DNA from: an uncultured bacterium
GTDB lineage: Bacteria > Bacillota > Clostridia > Oscillospirales > Ruminococcaceae
Assembly: GCA_905214265.1 (NCBI GenBank)
Contig: CAJMLQ010000074.1
Location: 1 to 14,770, forward strand
Direction of reading: 5' to 3'
DNA length: 14,770 nucleotides
The position numbers and the translations under genes are program-made. Under the pieces are notes generated by a model, which saw only the letters and a program-made list of their open reading frames with translations, searched no databases and was not told the DNA's origin. Every line of letters begins with the position of its first letter. Position 1 is the first letter of the stretch. Below, in pieces: positions 14,125 to 14,770 of the stretch.

Positions 14125-14353
14125 CACTTTGCCCCCTTTCTCCGTCCGTCAGCCATTCAGGCAGGCCCGTATTTTGCGGCACGCCTTCATATCCTTGGCG
14201 GCGGACAACCAGCGCATCCTCTCCGAGGTTCAACAGCACAACCATCGGCATACAATGCATATTGTAATTCTTCTTCATCCGTGCTTCTACATCCGCCCAG
14301 ACAAAAAGATAGCGCCCATCGGCGCCGAACAGTACCACTTTGCGGTGATTCAC
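14108..14353 (-). CDS. Small ORF resembling the C-terminal half of a thioredoxin fold
   Basis: This 81-residue ORF is the first reading frame after the promoter at 14409-14437 and overlaps the deacylase start by 17 bp. Its sequence, with WADVEARMKKNYNMHCMPMV and LLNLGEDALVVRRQGYEG followed by LPEWLTD, matches the last part of a thioredoxin-like fold: a cis-Pro loop (CMP), two strands and a final helix. The N-terminal half with the CxxC site is missing, and a stop codon lies directly before the GTG start, which has no ribosome site. It may be the end of a broken gene, or a small leader ORF that couples translation to the deacylase. The resemblance is judged by eye only. Confidence 0.45.
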   Translation of the reverse strand: MNHRKVVLFGADGRYLFVWADVEARMKKNYNMHCMPMVVLLNLGEDALVVRRQGYEGVPQNTGLPEWLTDGERGQSDAHTD

Positions 14354-14408
14354 TCACATTACAGAGGGGGATTCATTCTAGAAATTATGCTCTGGACAGC
14401 GTAAGGGT

Positions 14409-14437
14409 ATCATACCATAAGATCACGAAAAAGCCAA
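14409..14437 (-). promoter_or_regulatory. Sigma-A-type promoter for the deacylase operon
   Basis: On the minus strand, TTGGCT (14432-14437) is followed by 17 bp and TATGAT (14409-14414), a good -35/-10 pair. It directs transcription toward the small ORF, deacylase, serine hydrolase and symporter genes. The start would be near 14402, giving a leader of about 50 bases. No operator-like palindrome with a central CG was found beside it. Confidence 0.65.
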
Positions 14438-14450
14438 TTATATAATGAAG

Positions 14451-14770
14451 TTATTTTCCATCTCCTGACTCCAGTATTCTGAGCACTTCCTTGTTAGAGT
14501 CGGAGACCATTTTCCGGGTCTTGTTGAACGCATCATGCTCCTTGTCTGCCTTGACGACGGCCGCTTGTCTGGGGGCGCGCCCTTATCCCAAAATATCCTA
14601 TCGGCGGAAAACCAGAAGCTCACTGACACAGGCGGCAAATTTCCACATGGCGAAGGTGCTCTGGCGCTCGATCAGATACTCAATGCAGTTGGAATACCCG
14701 CTCATCGTACGCCCATCCAGCACGCGTTTCCAGGCGATCAGGTCCATTGGTCTTGCTGCGGTCCGCACTG
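14451..14770 (-). pseudogene. Broken 3' end of an unidentified gene
   Basis: One minus-strand frame enters from beyond the window and reads MDLIAWKRVLDGRTMSGYSN then YLIERQSTFAMWKFAACVSE before TAG (14598-14600). After a second in-frame stop, TAA, a few codons later, the same frame continues QAAVVKADKEHDAFNKTRKM and VLRILESGDGK to TAA (14451-14453). Both parts look like real protein, and the second is charged and helical like a C-terminal tail. The two stops in between make it a probable pseudogene, although a short independent C-terminal ORF cannot be excluded. I do not recognise the family. The end lies only 14 bp before the next promoter. Confidence 0.4.

Noticed and set aside
14437..14446. 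TATAAT boxes on both strands in the AT-rich stretch
   Set aside because: Neither has a -35 box at a fitting distance; the TTGGCT/TATGAT pair is the better promoter.

Overview
The window looks like chromosomal DNA of a Gram-positive anaerobic gut Firmicute, probably Clostridia in or near the Oscillospiraceae. This is inferred from moderately high GC, GGAG-type ribosome binding sites, a Gram-positive style lipoprotein signal peptide, and the gene families present (TctABC, AGCS symporter, N-acyl-D-amino-acid deacylase, S9 peptidase). No rRNA, tRNA or CRISPR was seen, and the species cannot be named from the sequence alone.

Layout. (1) 2-1793, plus strand: the 3' end of an S9 (prolyl-oligopeptidase class) peptidase, followed 55 bp later by a 400-residue multi-pass membrane protein, probably one operon. 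(2) 1794-2457: a 664-bp intergenic stretch with a strong inverted repeat, fragments that look like decayed genes, and a terminator-like hairpin. (3) 9268-2458, minus strand: a LacI-family regulator with an operator-like palindrome just upstream; a metallo-beta-lactamase-fold hydrolase with its own good sigma-A-type promoter; the substrate-binding lipoprotein, small and large membrane subunits of a tripartite tricarboxylate (TTT/Tct) transporter (tctC-tctB-tctA); and a secreted protein of unknown function in visibly AT-richer DNA. (4) 9269-10529: promoter-like and repeat DNA, then a decayed mobile-element end with a frameshifted tyrosine recombinase, a broken XRE-type regulator and another fragment. 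(5) 14440-10530, minus strand: a good promoter, a small thioredoxin-like ORF, a D-aminoacylase-type amidohydrolase, a class A beta-lactamase-fold serine hydrolase and an AGCS Na+:amino acid symporter. (6) 14451-14770: the broken 3' end of an unidentified minus-strand gene.

How the genes work together. The Tct block resembles a solute-uptake locus: the LacI-type protein would sense a ligand, TctC would capture a carboxylate outside the cell, TctA/TctB would import it, and the metallo-hydrolase, whose reading frame overlaps an alternative tctC start, would act on the substrate or a derivative. The last operon reads as a salvage route for acylated or D-amino-acid compounds: the deacylase frees an amino acid, the serine hydrolase may cleave a related amide or ester, and the symporter moves the amino acid. 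These links are inferred from gene order and family, and no substrate is shown directly. The most unusual items are the promoter whose 17-bp spacer is filled by an inverted repeat that also looks like the lacI terminator, a near-copy of the lacI operator inside the hydrolase gene, the perfect hairpin between tctC and tctB, and the unrecognised secreted protein.
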